In this document: positions 12,301 through 25,100 of the stretch, piece after piece
Numbering within the stretch: the stretch's first letter is position 1
Layout: each line of letters opens with the position of its first letter
From: Moringa oleifera
Taxonomy: Eukaryota; Streptophyta; Magnoliopsida; Brassicales; Moringaceae
Direction of reading: 5' to 3'
NCBI GenBank assembly: GCA_021397835.1
Contig: JAJFZO010000165.1
Location: 2,108,001-2,172,000, forward strand
Length of the DNA: 64,000 nucleotides
Notes under the pieces: model-generated
Told to the model about the DNA's origin: nothing
The model's input: the letters and a program-made list of their open reading frames with translations, nothing else
The model's database searches: none
Position numbers and translations under genes: made by a program

Positions 12301-15300
12301 GTATTTGTTACTATCTTTTACAGTGTATGTGAGGTGTATGCACATTCTTTTCTCACTTTTTTTTCTTTTTTTTTATTTAAATTCCTTTTTTATCGTTTAT
12401 TCATAGGGTCAAATTTGACTAACATCTCCTTAATCATAGTCTCCGTGCTTTGGTGAAACATCTGTTTCTTTTTTTGTTTTAGCTTATGGCCTCAATAAAG
12501 AACCATGTATGCAACCCCATTAGTGAATGTCTTAGTAAGCCATAGACCTTCCATTTTATACTAAGTAACCATAACTTATGTTGATCTATCGAGCTTTGCC
12601 TTTCTATTTGAGCAAGGCAAGGGGTTCTTTTTTTTCTTGGTTAAGGCTCGGCCTAACCTTCTTGTATGGCTTGAGGCTTAAAATGCTCTTTTCACTTTTT
12701 TTCCATTCCTGAACCTGAGTTAAGAGGTTGCTTTACAAAAAACTAGTCTTTTGCTTCATCAAATGCTATAGACGAGACCACTTATGTCACTTAATTATTT
12801 GCCTTAGAGGATATACCTTTTGTCTCTAGAGCAAAATATTCATTTAGTTGAGTAGTCTCATCTAAAGTGGACGATTAGCCAAGAGAAAGAGGTTCAACTG
12901 TAAAAGAGGTTTGATCATCTCTTGCAGACTTCATGGCATTAGTCAAAAAGGAAGGCACTCTAAGGAAAGATCTTTCTTATTGATAGTTACTCTCTAGAAA
13001 TGTATAGGTCTTCACCTTACCTTGATCCAAAAAAGTGGCAACCAGTTTTGGGATAGTAAACTCCCTTTTTTCGTCCTTAGATCCAACTTCAGTAAAGGTA
13101 GACTTGTTTTTACTAGATGTTTAGGAGATATCATCTTATCCGAGTTTAGTAACTATTATTGGATTGACTTACTTTTTTTAAGCATCTTTTTTTTTTTGTA
13201 TAAATATAAAAAGAAATTTAGTATACCAATTCCACTTCCTTCCTATTCGAGGATCCCTTTTCTATTCTTTAGGCAAGATTACCATTTCTTTTCTAGTAGA
13301 ACTTTTCAAAGCACTGTTCTTAGCTAAGCTAACTCTTATAGATAGAAAGATAAAATGCAGATAGGTATCAAATTCTTGAATACTAGAATTTGTCTCCTGC
13401 TAATCTTCATTTTAGTCAAGTCTCTCTTTCTTATTAAAGGAAGCTTCGGATGGGTAGCTTTACAGCTTTAAAAATATTATCTAAAGAAGGTGATATCAAT
13501 GAATTTCATATGAAAGGCTGGAACTTCTAAAGGGTATTGCTGTGGGTTCATCCTTTGCAACGGTCAAAAATAGATTCTCATCTAGTTTGATTACATCAAA
13601 TACCATAACACTTAACTCAGAGGCAAAAGTGATCTCATCTGTTAAAGCCTTTAAAGCTATAGTGAAAGATTAGGAGATAACAAAAGATCCTATGATAACA
13701 AAACTTCTTTCACCAGAAGATGCAGCAGCATCAATCATCGAGGATGCGTCCTCAATACTAAAATTAGACGATGAGGAGGCATTGAATCCAAATTTCAATT
13801 TAAAATATCAAGGTTTAGTTCAACTAAAATTTACCTAAAGATATGCTAATTTATCTAATAGATTATCGATTTTGAACATTATATGACTCAAAAACATCAA
13901 ACTATCCAATAAAAGCAGGTAATTAAATAGTAAGCCTTATTATCTAATTATCCCTTTCTTTATCGGCAAACTTAAAAAGAATGAGTCCTACGCCGCTTCC
14001 TATTTTAAAAGGGATGGAAAAAATCTTCAATACAATGAAAGTCTTTTGCTCTTTCTCTTTCCTAGTATAATATAATCTGAAAGTGGATTTCTCTCCTCCT
14101 TCGATTCATCTAGATCAATCATTCTCTTTAGTTAACCTTTCTAATTCACTTACTTTCCATTTAAAAATGTCTTGTACTAGAGTGAAAAATGCCTTTCAAA
14201 AGGATAGGTCAAGTTTTTAATTTTCTTTCTTAGCCTTCTCCCTATTTTCGGGTCTCTTACAATACCAACTAGTCTAAGAAGACTAAACCAATAGAAACCA
14301 CAAAACCAATAGAAAAGGTTGAGCTCTATTTCATGGATTATGTATCTCAAGATTCTTTGATGGACAAAAAGACTAAGATTTGATTTCATGGCATAAGCCT
14401 CTACTCTAACCCGAGACTTTACAAAAATAAATGAAATTTTTAGTGTTTACTTTGATTCAATAATTTATCCTTATTTTATTTCCTTTATAGAAGGGGGATG
14501 AGTAAACCTTTGCAATGAGCATGGGAAGCTTCCTTATTCTTTAATAAGTTGCTCACTGTCTTTTCTGGTGAAAGACTGATCTCCAAGTGGTTATTCACCT
14601 ACTTCATTTACTATTCTCTCTGATCTTTAGGCCTCTTTTCACATCCTAGCACTTTTCCCTATGCTAGCTAACTTTTTCAATCGTGATAATTTACTAAACT
14701 CTTTTAGGTGGTATCTACAAAGACCAAAAGTTATGGATATCTTTAAAAGGAATGCATCCGATCAAGAAATAGATCCTTCAGCAGCATCTATTACCTATCT
14801 TATTCATTCAACTTTCACACCTTTCAAAGCCTAGTCTATTTTTCTATTTCTCTTTGGAAAAAGTATCCAATTTAGCATTTAGTGGCCAAACCCCTTGGGT
14901 GATTCTCTTGTATTATATGAACTTTATGCCTTATAAATGAAATAATATCTAACTTCTCAGTAAAGACCTTTTCCATCCTCTTAAGATAGGGAATTTAGTC
15001 AAAGGGTTGACTCTTCTCTCAAAGCTTCTATTAACTAGTCTAACTCCAATGGGTAGGCTAGCTCTAATAGTAGAAAGAGAAAGATTTATGTCACCCCTCC
15101 TCTGATAGGTTGAGTCTTCCCTTTCTGCTTTCTAGGTTTTACTCTTATCTCAACTACTCACCATTTGAAGTGCTATCTTTGAACCCCAAGACCTATCTAC
15201 AGGGAAAGTTTTATTAACACCTAGAAAGCCAATACATGGAAGACTTACATCCGATTTAGTGCCAAAAGTTATTGACAATGATGAGAGGATACCAATATCA

Positions 15301-16599
15301 GACAACAAGGCAGCCTTAGTTACCATCATATGAATGAAGTGGCAAGAAGCTTGCTAAAGTAGTTCAGCGCCTATTGAGGCGGTGACATTTCCCTTTCCTA
15401 CAATGCAATGGATGAAAGGTACCCAAGTAAAAATCTCATTCAAAAATATGGGTAACATATTCCAAAATAGGAGCACATTAAAGCTTTCACTTTCAAAATC
15501 ATGACACAGGACTTGGAAACTCCCAACTATGCATACCTTTCCTTATGTCCTTGCTCATTATCTTCCTCTAACATAATGGGACAGGTCTGTTTCACTTTCT
15601 CATGCTTATACTAATTAAAAGATTCCTCTTATACTTATAACAATGTTCAAACTTTTCATCCCTATTTTCGATAGTTCATTTTCTCTCTCAAACAATCTAT
15701 TTTCCTAGCCCTTCACTTCGATCTCTAATATTCATATCATACTAAAGGGCTTATTAGACAGCTGTCTTATTGATTAGAAATGAACTCTCAAGGCATCATA
15801 TTCCCAACAATTCCACACTTTGCTTATACACTGCTCAAAAAAAGTTTACCTAACAAGCCAGTCCATTGGGACACAACACACTGCACATAGGTAATGGGAA
15901 TAGCACGTGGGCCCTGCAGCTTCCAGATTGAAAGCATAATGATTGGGATGTGAAGATTGACGGTTCTCATAGCTTTTTTTATTTTTTTCTTTGACCACGG
16001 GAACAAACTACTATCTTATGCTAGACTAGAAAGAGATATATTTTATTATAATAAATGGATCAAATCTCATGAACGAAGTATTTCGTTATTTGCTTAAACT
16101 TGCATGACAAGGAAAAAGGAAGCAAAGCAAGAACTCCTACACCCAGCACTTCGAGTAAGATAGGCACACAACCTTCCTTTTCTATTTATTCTTTAATTCC
16201 TTTTATTTCATGTGCCATAAGTAGACCAGGTTAGAATAAACACACCTTTTGCAACTACTAGCAGGGGAGAGAGAAGAATGAAGAGATTTCGAAAGATGGG
16301 TATTATCTCAGACCATGACATAGATCTATCTGCACATTAAACACTTCGCATATCTACCTTTTCCTTTTGCTTCGATGAAAATTTTCACATTATCTTTGTC
16401 TTTTTTCATGCAAAAAATAACTATCTGGATAGCAAAAATGCAATCATTTGTGACTTTCTTTACGCTCTTTTGAATCTAAGTTATCTTCGTCATTAGGCAC
16501 TCTTCCAATTTAAGAAAATGATCAGATGTCTGTATGCTTAAGACATTAAATTAGATAACTTTCTTTGGCTAAAATAGCTAATAAGCGGGTAGATTGGTT
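6377..16599. other. Long decayed spacer, no recognised genes
   Basis: About 10 kb without a gene I can name. It contains an (AT)n microsatellite near 6509 and many ORFs under 105 codons, the longest (13022-13327, 101 codons) rich in Phe, Ser and Tyr and without a domain. A stretch at about 10,400-11,400 has protein-like runs in shifting frames and is discussed as a finding. No rRNA-like conserved segment was noticed, and no tRNA beyond the one listed. Confidence 0.45.
6509..6534. repeat. (AT)n microsatellite
   Basis: An uninterrupted AT dinucleotide run of about 13 units, flanked by TTATGC on the left and GTAATA on the right. It lies in spacer downstream of the trnI relic's 5' end and is probably the product of replication slippage. 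Confidence 0.95.
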
Positions 16600-16604
16600 G
16601 TCAT
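16600..16604. repeat. Copia target-site duplication, left copy
   Basis: GTCAT directly before the 5' LTR, identical to the five bases at 19161-19165 after the 3' LTR. Five-base duplications are typical of copia integrases. Confidence 0.95.
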
Positions 16605-16957
16605 TATTAGCAAGATGCCTTATTTGCTCTAGAGAAGATCTATTCTTCTACTTTATCAAGTAGTTTCAATTTTAGATAAGAATAATCTTTTAGTTTGAAT
16701 TTTGAATTCAAATTTTATGATATCTAGATAAGTATAATTTAGATTTTAGTTATTTATTTTCTCTTTCAAATATAACATCCATCAATGTAACAAAGTAAGC
16801 TGTTGCAAGCCATTACAAACCGTTAAAGGCTAGAATATATCCAAATTTCAAGGGTTCTATATTATTCTTCCTCTCCTATCAAAAAATCAACAAAATCATA
16901 TCAAAAACTCAACAAAATCATATCGAAAACTCAACAAAATTATATCAAAAACCAACA
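16605..16957 (+). repeat. Copia 5' LTR
   Basis: It starts TATTAGCA (TGTTAGCA in the 3' copy, a G-to-A change in the terminal TG) and ends CCAACA. It matches the 3' LTR along its length, for example AGAATAATCTTTTAGTTTGA and TTATGATATCTAGATAA. It is longer than its partner mainly because of extra copies of a unit of about 22 bp (CATATCAAAAACTCAACAAAAT) near its end. Confidence 0.94.
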
Positions 16958-16960
16958 AAG

Positions 16961-16972
16961 TGGAATCATAGC
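16961..16972 (+). promoter_or_regulatory. Degraded tRNA-iMet primer binding site
   Basis: TGGAATCATAGC lies three bases after the 5' LTR. The canonical plant copia primer site is TGGTATCAGAGC, complementary to the initiator Met tRNA 3' end; two positions differ. Its placement supports the LTR end chosen. Confidence 0.85.
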
Positions 16973-17044
16973 TATTATCTTGACGAACTTGTGAGATTGA
17001 AAAAGTCTAATCATAATCACTAAACACTTCTTACCCATATACCA

Positions 17045-18620
17045 AAAACAAAAACATGTACATAATGAATTTAGAAAATTCATTCACAATAATTGCATCT
17101 TTGGTGTGTAATGGAGCAAATTAAAAGATGTGAGCTGTTAGAATGGAAACCTATCTTGATGCAAATGATTCGTGGGAAACTATTAAACATATGAAATTCT
17201 AAAATTATCAGACAATCCAACTTTTGCATAAATGAAGAACCAGAAGGAGAGGAGGCAAAGAAAATCAAAAGTAAGAGAAACATTATTTTCAATTATTTCA
17301 TTCACCATATTTACCAAAATAATGACATTAAAAATCGCTAAAGATTTCAGGGTTTTTTTAAAGTAAAAATACAGAAGCAATAATCAAATCAAAGAAATAT
17401 AAGTACTAAATTTGATTCGAGAATTTGAGATGCAAAAGATGAAGGAATTAGAAATAATCGATGAATATTTCAACAGGTTTCTTAGTATAGTTAACAAAGT
17501 AAGACTTCTTAGTACTGATTTTTTTGATTTTAGAATTGTTCAAAAGATCCTAGCAATCATTCTTGAAAAATTTGAGGTTACAATTTCATCTTTGGAGAAC
17601 ATTACAGATCTGTTAAGTATTACCTTGGTAGAACCATTGAATGCACGATAGGCATGAGAACAAAAGAGGCTTATGAGGCAAGAAGAATTTATGGAATGTG
17701 TTTTTCAAGCCAAATCACATAACAACAATGTTGACAAAAATAACAAAAATTAACAAAACAAAAATAAATTTGAAAGTTTTGCAAGTAATAACAAAAATGG
17801 TAAAGTCTTTTCACTATGTTCCTATGATAAAAAAAATCAATCATGCATAGAACAAGTGTTGGTGGAGGCCAGATTCAAGATGTCACAAGTGTGGTCAATT
17901 AGAACACGTGGAGAAAATATGCAAATCCTAACAATAAAAAAAGGAAACCAAGAATACTATTGAACCTTAAGAGGAGGAATTGTTTAGAGCATCATGCTTA
18001 GCTACCAGTAACTCCCAAAGAAAGTTGGCTTATAGATAGCGGTTATACAAATCACATGACTCTTGATCAATAGCTCTTCAAAGAGCTTGAACAAACTGCC
18101 ATTTCTAAAGTGAAAATTGGGAATAGAGCACATCTTGCACTAAAAGGCAAAGGAATAGTGGTAATCAAAGGATGCACATGTTTGAAATTAATTTTCAATG
18201 TTCTATATGTTCTTGAAATTAATCAAAATCTCTTGAGGGTTGGTCAGCTCCTGAAAAAAGGATAGAGCATGCTATTTAAAGAAAATCATTGCCTGATTAT
18301 TGATGCACGAGGTAAAAAGATGTTTAAAGTCTTAATGGAAGATAAAAGATTTATCTTGAATATAATAGAAGAAAAGAAAGCTGAAGTACACAAAAAAGAC
18401 AATAATGTAGGAGACCTTCATCACAAGGCCTTACTTTTTATGAAAAATAAATAATGTTAGAGAAGATTTACCTAAATTAAAGGATGAGCTTTCTAAATAT
18501 GCTAGTTTTCAATATGGAAAGCAAATGAAGCTTCCTTTTCAAAAAACAAAGCTTGGAGGGCTAAATAGAAACAACAGCTAGTTCACAAAGATATCAAAGG
18601 ATCAATAAGAACACTAACAA
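17045..18620 (+). pseudogene. Copia gag-pol relic (gag, zinc knuckle, protease, pre-integrase)
   Basis: Reading across frames, the order is: gag N-terminus with RMETYLDANDSWETIK (about 17130), the UBN2-type gag segment with the open stretch 17412-17651 (EYFNRFLSIVNKVR, ILEKFE), a remnant of the CCHC knuckle near 17870-17930, the protease motif WLIDSGYTNHMT near 18025-18060, and a GAG-pre-integrase stretch (VLYVLEINQNLLRVGQLL, open again at 18269-18454). The integrase N-terminus (QYGKQMKLPF, then HKDIKGSIRT) follows and breaks off near 18620. The protease motif is normally DSGCTNHM; the Cys is now Tyr, a G-to-A change. Several stops and frameshifts separate the pieces and no RT or RNase H follows. 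It cannot encode a working polyprotein. Confidence 0.9.
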
Positions 18621-18850
18621 AGGCTTTGTAACAAAGGGCTCTATTTGAATATAGCTATAAATCAAAGAGGCAAAATGTCAAAGTGCTTCACTTTTAAACT
18701 CCAAAGAGAAGCACAAAGAAGAGAAAAAAATATAACCAAATATACAACAAAACATAAAATTAGAAATAATGACATCCAATAGAGACACTTTCAAAGCTTA
18801 AATTCTTAAAGAAACAAGTTGATGTATACAGGAAAAACAACAATGAGGAA

Positions 18851-19160
18851 TGTTAGCACGATGCATTATTTGCTACAGAGAAGACATATTCTTTTACTTT
18901 ATCCAATAGTTTAAATTTTGGATAAGAATAATCTTTTAGTTTGAATTTCGATTTCATATTTTATGATATCTAGATAAATACAATTTTAAATTTTTGTTGT
19001 TTATGTTTTCTTACAAGTAGAACCTCCATTAATGTAACAAGTAAGCATTTGCAAGCCATTACAAGTCTTTGAAGGTTAAAATCAATTTCAAGCTTCAAGT
19101 GTTATATATTAGTCTTCCTCTTCTATCAAAAACCTAACAAAATCATATCAAAAACCAACA
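18851..19160 (+). repeat. Copia 3' LTR
   Basis: It begins TGTTAGCACGATGC right after the purine-rich run AATGAGGAA, a worn polypurine tract, and ends ACCAACA. It aligns with the 5' LTR, and the visible differences suggest an old insertion. It is shorter because it holds fewer copies of the 22-bp unit near the end. Confidence 0.94.
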
Positions 19161-19165
19161 GTCAT
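19161..19165. repeat. Copia target-site duplication, right copy
   Basis: GTCAT, identical to 16600-16604, directly after the 3' LTR. Confidence 0.95.
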
Positions 19166-22100
19166 ACCTGTGTCTGTCCTCTTTTTGACTTTCAAGTTAG
19201 TGAGTCACTTGCTAGTGTCGACATGAGTACTTTCTCGATTATAATAGTTTAAAAAAAAAAAAAGCTAATAGGCTAGCGTCCTTCCTTGCTTACTGCTATG
19301 TTTTTATAAACTTCCCTTAGGTAAGGTTCTTTCTTATTTGACCGCCTATCAAGAAGGCAAGTAAGGGCATATGCAAGAAGTAAGGCAAGCGCAGCAAAGC
19401 GAGAATAGATATTCCTTAAGCTGATGGAAGAACTTTGAGACTAATATGTAAGGAATGAGGGCACTTCGCACATACGGAACAATAATCAATTTTAATGTGT
19501 AACCAATGCCCTTTTGAGCAATTTCGTACATAACTATGACAAGCCTACCTTGTTAAGAACCGAGTACCAATGGAAGGGGAACTTAGGTGTACTGTGATAC
19601 TAAGGAATAAGGTTTTATGTATATCAATGCAGGGAAAAGCGATTCCGTGCCTGTACATGGGACTAGAGTTGAAAGTAAGGGAAAAGTATGTGCATATCCC
19701 ACCTCATAGCCTCGATAATGGGGACCTTGCCATGAAGGGGAAAGATGTTTGGGCACCTTCAATGGAGAGGCTAAAAGAGGATGACGAGCACAAGTGACCC
19801 TGTTCATACATATCAGAGAAACGTAGGGATGTTTCACCTAAAAAATAAGTGGAGTTTAGGTTTTTAACCTGCATCTGAGGGTACTGAGGTCACAAGCTAT
19901 AGAACCCAAAAGAGGCACTTAAAATGCTATTTTTTAAGGTTTTTTTGAAAATCGACCGAAAAGGTGGTTATACTAAGTGTTCTTGTAGCACTGCCTTATT
20001 GTTTTATTATTCCAAAGGTTGCCAAAAAAAGAAAGCAATTTCTACATTCAAAAACCAATGGTTGCTTAGACACTGGCTTATTAATCATTTACAAGTACTA
20101 TGTTGACATTTTCATATCAGTCCCAAAGCTCAGTTACTTTGGTGGATGCATATATCTTCCTTTTAGCCCAATGCTAGCATATAGGCCAATGATGGAATCC
20201 AAAATCAGTTTATTGGCAGGTTGAGAATAAATAATTGGTTTTGGAGGACATCTTGTAGGTATTTTGGGGAATAAATATTACAAAGAAATTGGATCCTTCT
20301 TCACATAAGGTGTAAGAGTTAAATGTTGGCCTTCGTATAGCTTATACTATTCATGGGGATTAGTTTGCTCTCTAAATGAGTCAAAGTTGGCTAAGTAAAC
20401 TAATGGCCAAGCTTTTTATTCTTTAGACAAAACAAATTCAAAAGAAAGGAATCTCTCAACTCCAAAGCATAGTTGCCTTTCGAGGGGAATATGACTTGTG
20501 ACATTGCATGACTAACAAGTAACATATTCCACAATGTCAACTTTAGGGGCTAAGCTTATCATAATGTACTAGAATTGGTTAGGTCTATTAGGGGATGATG
20601 AGTCATCCAAGGAATTTGGTATTTGAATAATAACCTTCACAATCAATAGGAAAATCATGCATAAAGGAATAGCAATTGGCTACTCCTCGGCTAAGGCCTT
20701 TCACACCTCAAAAAAGAAGAATCTAACAGCCATGTGTGAGCCAATGGTCTTGTTCAGAATAATGAAAAAAGCAAGGAAAACAAAGGCCCCTAAGCAGGGT
20801 GGCTTTGGGTGAAAGACTAGATGTTTGTTCAAGTAGGCATTTAATGAAGTCAATTAACATATGTTGGGATTGAGGTACATGATTTTCTTTCTCATCTCAC
20901 TACTTTTGCTAATAAATAGAGTAGAAGGATGACCATTTCACACTCACAAAATGGATGCAAGGCTTCTTTTAGGGATTGGCAATAGATCAATTTTCCTTTA
21001 GCTACATGGAAAGGAAAGACCTTCCTTCAAAGAACAAATGAGGACGGGGATCCATTGCCTCTCTCAGATCCTTAGATTATGCATTGCATTTTAGTCACAC
21101 CATACTTTTTAAATGGGAAATGAAACCCGAAGCTTTTTATCCCACTTGAAAAAAAAAAAACTTGAATTCCCTAAAGCTAGGCAATGCCCAAACATTGGAT
21201 CAGGTGGTAAGACTTGTCTTTGAGAGACAAAGAAAGGAGTAAAGCGATAGATAGGATCTCAAAGAGAAGGCTAGAACCGATGCCTCAAAAGCCTCATAAG
21301 GAGGGAGTAAATGGAAGGCATCACCCCAATAGATGCTATATTTGCAGTGGAAGGGTTTAGGGAAGACTATCAATAAGTTGAGTTAACTCTGAGCTCAGAG
21401 GTAAGGGAAAGGTGTGGTTTTCTTGGCAATTATTTATTTTTGAATATGTTAAATCCCCCCATAAATTGTAAATTTTTATAACCTATAGGTTAATCAAGAA
21501 GTGCTTTTGCTTTATCGTCTCACTATTCTTGACGTTAGGAAAGAATAAAGTAAAAATCCAACCATTTTGATATATATGCAGCCTTAGTTGAATATATCCT
21601 TGGGAATTATTTATTGATCCTTTAATTATAGGAGATAATGATTTGAAATCAATTCTTTGTTTTTTGATAACCATTGGTCGCTTAACCAAAATGCTAGTCG
21701 GCAGGACTGGTTGCCTGAACATTAATTTCCCTGACCATTTAACATTTGAATTCTTTTATCCTCTCCCTTATAGTGATCCCTTGTGGTTAAGGTTTATGGG
21801 CAGGCGTTTGCACAGTACGACCTTTGCTTTTTTAGGGCCTAGCCTAGATCGTTTGGAAAGCAAGGCACTATGTTGTATTTTTTTTTTTTCGCCGTTACGA
21901 GTACCATGCCTATTATTATTTTTGGCCTTGGCAAGCTGACACAGAAAATAAAGAGACCCCTTATTTAAGATAAATGAAAGGGGAAGAAAAGATCGTTTAC
22001 TACGATCTCTAGATAGATAGCTCGAATTCGCAAATATTAATTGGGGAACTTCTCGAATAAAGGACCTTAGCGGAAGAGAAATTCTGGTCTCATTAGCTCC

Positions 22101-25100
22101 TCTTAAGTTGTAAAAGATATATGTTTAAAATCTTAAAGAGCATTGGATAAAAACAAGCCAAATACATTCCTAGATGCTAATCTTTCCATTTATTTCTGCC
22201 AGGAGTCCAAAATTATCTCAAGTATTCTCTTTCTTATGTTTTACTCAGAAAGCCTCATTAGCTTCTATTGCATCTTCACTATCCCTTTCTTTTGTGATCT
22301 CTTGCATACATTTCTTCAAATTCTATAAAAGATGTCTTTTAATGATGCAACATTCTTTGTAGGTATTACTTCTAAGTCTTTTGTGGGAGGCATAGGGACT
22401 TAAGGTAGATCAAGCTTCATCAAAACTCACCTTAGTGGTTATCGTTCATATAGTTGTAGTCTGGGTTGTGGAAGGTAGTTTAGATGGAATACCTTTAGTG
22501 CCTAGAAATTCTTAGTTAAGTTAAACATCTTAAAATCATCTTAAAGAAGGATATCAAAATTTGAAATAGAGTAAGGGCGAAGGCTTTGCTTTATCTTCTT
22601 TGAAATGGAAATTAGAGAGTTAATTTGACTTAGGGATCTCTTTCCTTTTCTTAAATGAGTATTCAGAGGAAGTTTTTCCAACTTTGGCTAAAGCAAAGTT
22701 GAGAAAGATTGTGCTCCAGTAATTCTCCAACTAGGCTGAAAATACTGGTTTATAAATTAGATTCCAATGGGCGCCTTCTATTTGAATAACTTTTGCAGAA
22801 TAGTAGAAATCTTCATCCTTCATTACTGTTTTACACTCTTGGGATCTCTTGTGTCCCAAGGTTGATTAAGTGTTTGGTAAAATGGAACAGGGATATATTA
22901 TGTGGGTCAAATTTCCTGGCAAGTTGATTTGGTAATATTGCACAAGATAGATGTTTTGTTCTAGGTATATCGGTTAGTCTTGAGCCATCGAGATAGCCCT
23001 CTACATATTTGTTCCTCTCTTGAGTGGTAACTCTTTGCTAACTTGAGCAGTCTAAATGAATTTGCTCCAAAAGACATTGTCATTAAAAGGGGTGCATTCA
23101 TTCCCTTCTTTTTTCCTTTGGAAATCGACCAAATAATCAAAACAATACTTAGACATTTATGTCATGAGATGTTGACCAGAGACATAGACATGACCATAAG
23201 AGTCAAGGTGAGTGTTTTCCAAGCTATAAAAGGTAAGAGGTTCTTACGCAGCTTTCTCAGGGGACTATGCTTGAGCCTAAAGTTGCACTAGCCAAAGGGG
23301 ACCACTTACATTGGTGCTAAATTGAGTTTCTACAATTTGCTCGAGGCATATATAAGCAAGGCCTAATAAGAAAGAGGTAAGGGCCACCAGATATTTTTTT
23401 GTGAATAAAGTTTCAATAACAAGAATGAAGTTTTTTTGCACCTACACAAACTGGTTGCATACGAGGAATTTGCATACCTAATAAAAATGGAAAAACATTT
23501 CCTCTTGGGAATTTATTTCCCCTGTGGACCTTTTCTTTTGTTTATGATTCTGCTATAAGTAGTTGGGCTATACCATTAATAGATGTTCTTTATCTTACTT
23601 TATCTCCAATGGGTGAGAAATTAGTGATTAAGACAGCATCATCCATTATGATGCTAACCATCCCTTAAGCAGCATGAAAGCATTGCAGCTTTTATTCCAA
23701 AAAGAAATAAGAACAGACATTAAAGGGTAATCAAATGATATGTTACAAGTAGAAAGCCCAATGGCTTTAAAAACTTTTAGTTTTTACCATTTGGGTTTTC
23801 ATTTAGGTTCTAACCTATCCACACAATCAATAAATTTTACGTCTGGCCAATACCATCCTCGAGTGGGATTGGGTGTACCAAGCGCCTTAAGAAGTGAGTA
23901 GAGAAAGGTTACCTACAAGGGGGCTTAGGGTTGTTAATTGGTAAACTTCACAAAGTTCATCTGCTAATGCTTTCATTCTTGAATCGAAATAAGGCCCTAA
24001 TTTATATAGATGATCAATTGATTCTAGATCATTTAAGGTATCAACATGATCAACCAACTTTTGAATTAGGCGACAATGATTTTTGTAGATTGACGAAATC
24101 ACAGTTTTTGATGAACTTGCCATGGTTTGAATTTGGAACCAAGGGTAGATTCATGATGTGGTCACTAATTAAAAAGGAGAAGAAGAGTGTCTACGTCTGG
24201 TGAATAATTGAAGAAAATTTTGTAGAAAATTTTTGGAGTGAACAAAAAGGTATGAAAGTTTAATGGGCATTCGATAGGCATTATTTGGGTGGTTGCATGG
24301 CTTTTTTTCTCTCTTGAGAATTCTTCATTAGATCTTCATGCCTTTCACTCGAGAGGCACTTCACTACCTTAGAAAAACAAGAATCTTTCTTGCTTTCAAA
24401 ATTCTACGAATGATTTAGGAGTGAAATAAATCGATATTCCAGGAATCAATGTAGGAGTTTGCTTGCTATTTTTTAGAGTTTTTCAAGTGTTTTACTTTAT
24501 AACATTAGTATAATTTCCTATTGGGATATTTATAATATAATCTTTCTCTCCTCTTCACTTTAGTTATTTTTAAAAATTGTAACAAAAAAAGAAAAAGCAT
24601 CATCGCGCCTTCACTAAAGTTGTAGCTTTTTTCAGAAGTAAGAAAGGTTTCTAGCCTACTGGTGATTGGCTTTCAAAAAGCACCTTTGGAGGTTTTTCGA
24701 TCAACTATCTTACTTGTATGAAGAAAAAGATAAAAATAACTTTTCTTTATATACATAATTATCAGTTGTAGGATTGAGACTTTCATTTTTACTTGACTAG
24801 TAGAGCAAGAAATTCCTTTCTTTTTTCTTATGGTAAGTGGTCTATCTCCACGACGATAGCTCTTCTTTTATTCAAAGATTAATCTTCCCCTTTGCATTTT
24901 TCTTCTAGGGCAATCAATCAGTCCATTCATTGCTACCCTTATTTAATAGATTGCTTAGCTCTACTTCTCAAAAAATCCCATTTGTTCATGTCTTTGAATT
25001 TATTGTAATGCTGTTTTTTTTGTAAAGACCTTGATGACCGCTCAATTCATCTTTCCTTTCCCACTCTAATAAGAAGTGGTATTTTTTATTTTGATGACCT

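Larger units (their letters stand above)
16605..19160 (+). mobile_element. Ty1/copia LTR retrotransposon, internally deleted
   Basis: A 2.56-kb element bounded by two similar LTRs (353 and 310 bp) and a perfect 5-bp target duplication, GTCAT, at 16600-16604 and 19161-19165. A complete copia element is usually about 5 kb. The internal 1.9 kb holds gag, the CCHC region, the protease motif, the GAG-pre-integrase segment and the start of integrase, then jumps to the 3' LTR; reverse transcriptase and RNase H are missing. A primer binding site follows the 5' LTR. The intact duplication shows the element moved into this site as a unit or shrank after arrival. Insertion into organelle-like DNA supports a nuclear location. 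Confidence 0.95.

Noticed and set aside
13022..13327. 101-codon ORF rich in Phe and Tyr
   Set aside because: Low-complexity aromatic runs from T-rich DNA, with no recognised membrane protein pattern.
19570..19837. Paired ORFs of 75 and 84 codons on opposite strands
   Set aside because: Each is the shadow of the other; neither has a domain, signal or helpful neighbour.
21643..21939. 98-codon ORF as a possible ccm or rps3 relic
   Set aside because: No block matched the mitochondrial ccmFc, ccmFn, matR or rps3 proteins as recalled; composition is Phe/Leu-rich, as chance ORFs in this DNA tend to be.
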